From an uncultured Eggerthellaceae bacterium (GTDB taxonomy: Bacteria > Actinomycetota > Coriobacteriia > Coriobacteriales > Eggerthellaceae), in assembly GCA_946631805.1 (NCBI GenBank), contig CAMPAJ010000050.1, positions 1-9,161 of the forward strand: DNA of 9,161 nt, written 5' to 3'. A program made the position numbers and the translations under genes. The notes below the pieces were generated by a model that saw only the letters and a program-made list of their open reading frames with translations, searched no databases and was not told the origin of the DNA. Below, one piece after another: positions 5,982-9,161 of this stretch; the first letter of the stretch is position 1, and each line of letters opens with the position of its first letter.

Positions 5982-7271
5982 CTATTCCCTCGGGAATACG
6001 GCGAACGCGACGGCGTAGGAAAGGGCGAGCACGAGCGCACCGCCCCAGAAGGTGGGCGTGTAGCCAATCCAGTCAATGACCGCGCCCCAGAACACGGAGC
6101 CCAGCCCGATGCCCATGTCGTTCGCCAAGCCGTACAGGGCGCTCGCCGCCCCGCGGCGCTCCGTGGGTGCGCATTTCACACACACGGTATTGAACAGGGG
6201 AAACGCCAGCCCCATCGACAAACCGAACAGCGCGCCTGCCGTGTAGAACCACGCTTCGCCCGCCGTCGTGGCCAAGATTGCAAAGCAGCCGACGCCGCAC
6301 AGGATGGGCGCGACGAGCAGCACGTGGGGCTTCATCCGGTCGATAAGCCGGCCGCCGCCCAAGCGCACGGCCGTCATCGTTATGGCTGCGAACACGAAGA
6401 ACACGCCCGGGGCCGCAAGCCCGGTCTGCACGCCGTACTTGCTGACGAAACTGACGATAACGGAATACCCCAAGCAGCTGGTGAGCATGGGGATTGCCCC
6501 CGGAAGCGCGCCTTTTTCGAAAAGGCGCCATATAAAGGGGAGCTTTTCCTGCTTTTCCTGCGTCGATTCCTCGGACGAAGCGCCTTGCGCGGCGGGGAAC
6601 CCTTCTTGCTCTTTTTGGTCTTGCGCCTCGCGCGTTAAGCCCTCCTGGTCAGCCCGCTCGCGCACCATACGCGCATAGGCGGACGTCGGGTCGAGCCGCT
6701 CGGGATGCTTCTCGTAACTGCAGATGATTCCCAGCACGATCAGGCACAACGACACCACGGCCATGCCAAAGAACAGCGCCTCGTGCCACGTGAACGAAAG
6801 CAGTACGATGGCCATGCTCGGCCCGATGGCGAAACCGAGCGATTGGCCCAGGCCATAGTAGCCGAGCCCTTCGCCAAGACGCGCCGCCGGCGCAACGTCA
6901 GCGGTTGCCGTAGAGGCCGACGTCGTCACGGCGCCGAACCCCGCGCCCTGCACCGCGCGCAAAACAGCCTGCGCTTCCAAAGTCGGAAACGGTATAACCC
7001 CCGCCGTGCCGATGAGCAGGAGCACGGCACCGCCGATTACGAAACCGCGCCGCGAACGCCGGTCGATCACGCGCCCGATCGCAATGCGCGCGATTGCCGC
7101 CGAAATCGAGAACTCCAAGATGAGCGCACCCGCATACGCGTTGCTCCCGCCGAGCAGCGACACGTAAATTGGCGTCCCGTTGTTAAGACCCTGAACGCCT
7201 ATGAACGCAAGTAGCGTGATGGTAAGGATCAGGACGAAATCCCCTGTCCACAGCTTGCCATGCCCAGTCAC
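5982..7271 (-). CDS. MFS transporter (second, unrelated to the OFA-like one)
   Basis: From a GTG at 7271 the protein has 429 residues and about twelve membrane segments. The first helix follows KLWTGDFVLILTITLLAF, the usual opening of drug/metabolite efflux-type MFS proteins. Motif A, GRVIDRRSRR, lies at about 66-75 between helices 2 and 3, and is echoed in the second half by GGRLIDRMKPH. A hydrophilic loop of about 75 residues, rich in Glu, Gln and Lys, joins the two halves. The frame stays open to a TTG at 7373, with ATGs at 7364 and 7352, but those starts would translate a palindromic element (7307-7339) ahead of the first helix. I therefore prefer the GTG at 7271, with a purine-rich AAGAAGA seven bases upstream; GTG at 7289 is another option. 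The substrate is unknown. It converges on the UroD-fold gene and lies 187 bases downstream of typA on the same strand, so it is probably not part of the regulator-transporter-enzyme unit. Confidence 0.85.
   Translation of the reverse strand: MTGHGKLWTGDFVLILTITLLAFIGVQGLNNGTPIYVSLLGGSNAYAGALILEFSISAAIARIAIGRVIDRRSRRGFVIGGAVLLLIGTAGVIPFPTLEAQAVLRAVQGAGFGAVTTSASTATADVAPAARLGEGLGYYGLGQSLGFAIGPSMAIVLLSFTWHEALFFGMAVVSLCLIVLGIICSYEKHPERLDPTSAYARMVRERADQEGLTREAQDQKEQEGFPAAQGASSEESTQEKQEKLPFIWRLFEKGALPGAIPMLTSCLGYSVIVSFVSKYGVQTGLAAPGVFFVFAAITMTAVRLGGGRLIDRMKPHVLLVAPILCGVGCFAILATTAGEAWFYTAGALFGLSMGLAFPLFNTVCVKCAPTERRGAASALYGLANDMGIGLGSVFWGAVIDWIGYTPTFWGGALVLALSYAVAFAVFPRE
5983..5998 (-). repeat. Small palindrome over the MFS stop codon
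   Basis: TATTCCC (5983-5989) and GGGAATA (5992-5998) form a seven-pair stem with a two-base centre. It includes most of the TAG stop codon and the last four codons (FPRE) of the MFS gene. It sits 14 bases from the larger palindrome at 5932-5968, so the transcript's 3' end carries two hairpins in tandem. There is no T-run after it. Confidence 0.5.
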
Positions 7272-7306
7272 GCCACCATCTTCTTTCACATTCTGCACAA
7301 ACCATA

Positions 7307-7339
7307 ATGCATTAAAGGGGACTGTCCCTTTTAATGCAT
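7307..7339. repeat. 33-base near-perfect palindrome upstream of the MFS gene
   Basis: ATGCATTAAAGGGGAC (7307-7322) pairs with GTCCCTTTTAATGCAT (7324-7339) around a single T, with one G:T wobble (7317/7329). The core GGGGACTGTCCC is the kind of short palindrome found in many copies in some genomes. It lies in the leader of the MFS gene, or inside its frame if an upstream start were used. It could cap the mRNA 5' end, bind a regulator or end typA readthrough. No T-run follows. Confidence 0.8.
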
Positions 7340-7418
7340 GCTCTTTTCCCATTCCAATCCGCATCGCCCGCAACGGTAAACCCGCACGTCAAATCATGCA
7401 GAAACAATCCCATACGAC

Positions 7419-7454
7419 GGGAACTGCCGGCAACAGGGACTGCCCCCATTGTCG
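7419..7454. repeat. Decayed GGGACTG-type palindromic element after typA
   Basis: GGGACTGCCCC (7436-7446) has the core of the 7307-7339 palindrome with changes that break the symmetry; outer bases still pair in part (CAA 7431-7433 with TTG 7449-7451). A second partial core, GGGAACTGCC, lies at 7419-7428. The element begins just after the typA stop codon. It may be an old copy of the same repeat or part of a weak terminator. Confidence 0.4.
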
Positions 7455-7458
7455 ACTT

Positions 7459-9161
<1,703 letters not shown>

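Larger units (their letters stand above)
7272..7458. other. Intergenic region between typA and the MFS gene
   Basis: These 187 bases hold the palindrome at 7307-7339 and, next to the typA stop, a decayed GGGACTG-type element at 7419-7454. I see no classic hairpin-plus-T-run terminator for typA and no convincing promoter hexamers for the MFS gene, so the extent of readthrough from typA is open. Confidence 0.6.

Overview
The window is high-GC bacterial DNA (roughly 60% by eye) with strong AAGGAGG-type ribosome binding sites. It holds two housekeeping translational GTPases on either side of an accessory metabolic block. An OFA-type MFS transporter, a UroD-fold methyltransferase-like protein and a PucR-type regulator beside universal actinobacterial-looking genes suggest an anaerobic Coriobacteriia, probably Eggerthellaceae. 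That placement is inferred from protein style and base composition, not from a marker gene.

Layout. Positions 1-231 (minus strand) hold the N-terminus of an unrecognised membrane-anchored protein that runs off the left edge. A 265-base divergent gap follows. ychF (497-1561, plus) encodes the universally conserved P-loop ATPase/GTPase. Next are three co-directional genes that look like one functional unit: a PucR/CdaR-type transcription regulator (1684-3189), an OFA-like major facilitator (3334-4662) and a uroporphyrinogen-decarboxylase-fold protein of the corrinoid methyltransferase kind (4785-5903). On the opposite strand, converging on them, is a second unrelated MFS transporter (about 5982-7271). 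Finally typA/bipA (7459 to beyond 9161, minus) lacks only about its first 40 residues, which lie outside the window.

How the genes may work together. The regulator, transporter and UroD-fold protein read as sense-import-process: the regulator responds to a small molecule, the OFA carrier brings in a small (probably carboxylated) compound, and the UroD-fold protein takes a methyl group from it. No corrinoid protein or reductive activator is present here, so such partners would have to be encoded elsewhere. The metal site of the UroD-fold protein departs from the MtaA/MtbA pattern: it has His-x-Asp instead of His-x-Cys, and shows E-X27-C-X39-C, which resembles the O-demethylase methyltransferase I pattern as I recall it.

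Non-coding structure. The second MFS gene has a near-perfect long palindrome on each side (5932-5968 and 7307-7339) with similar architecture (TGCATT outer block, four-base C or G block at the centre). A decayed relative lies next to the typA stop (7419-7454). These look like dispersed palindromic (REP-like) elements, and one of them creates a false N-terminal extension of the MFS reading frame. The leader of the regulator carries a tiny reading frame with a strong ribosome binding site, and inverted repeats that could pair in alternative ways.
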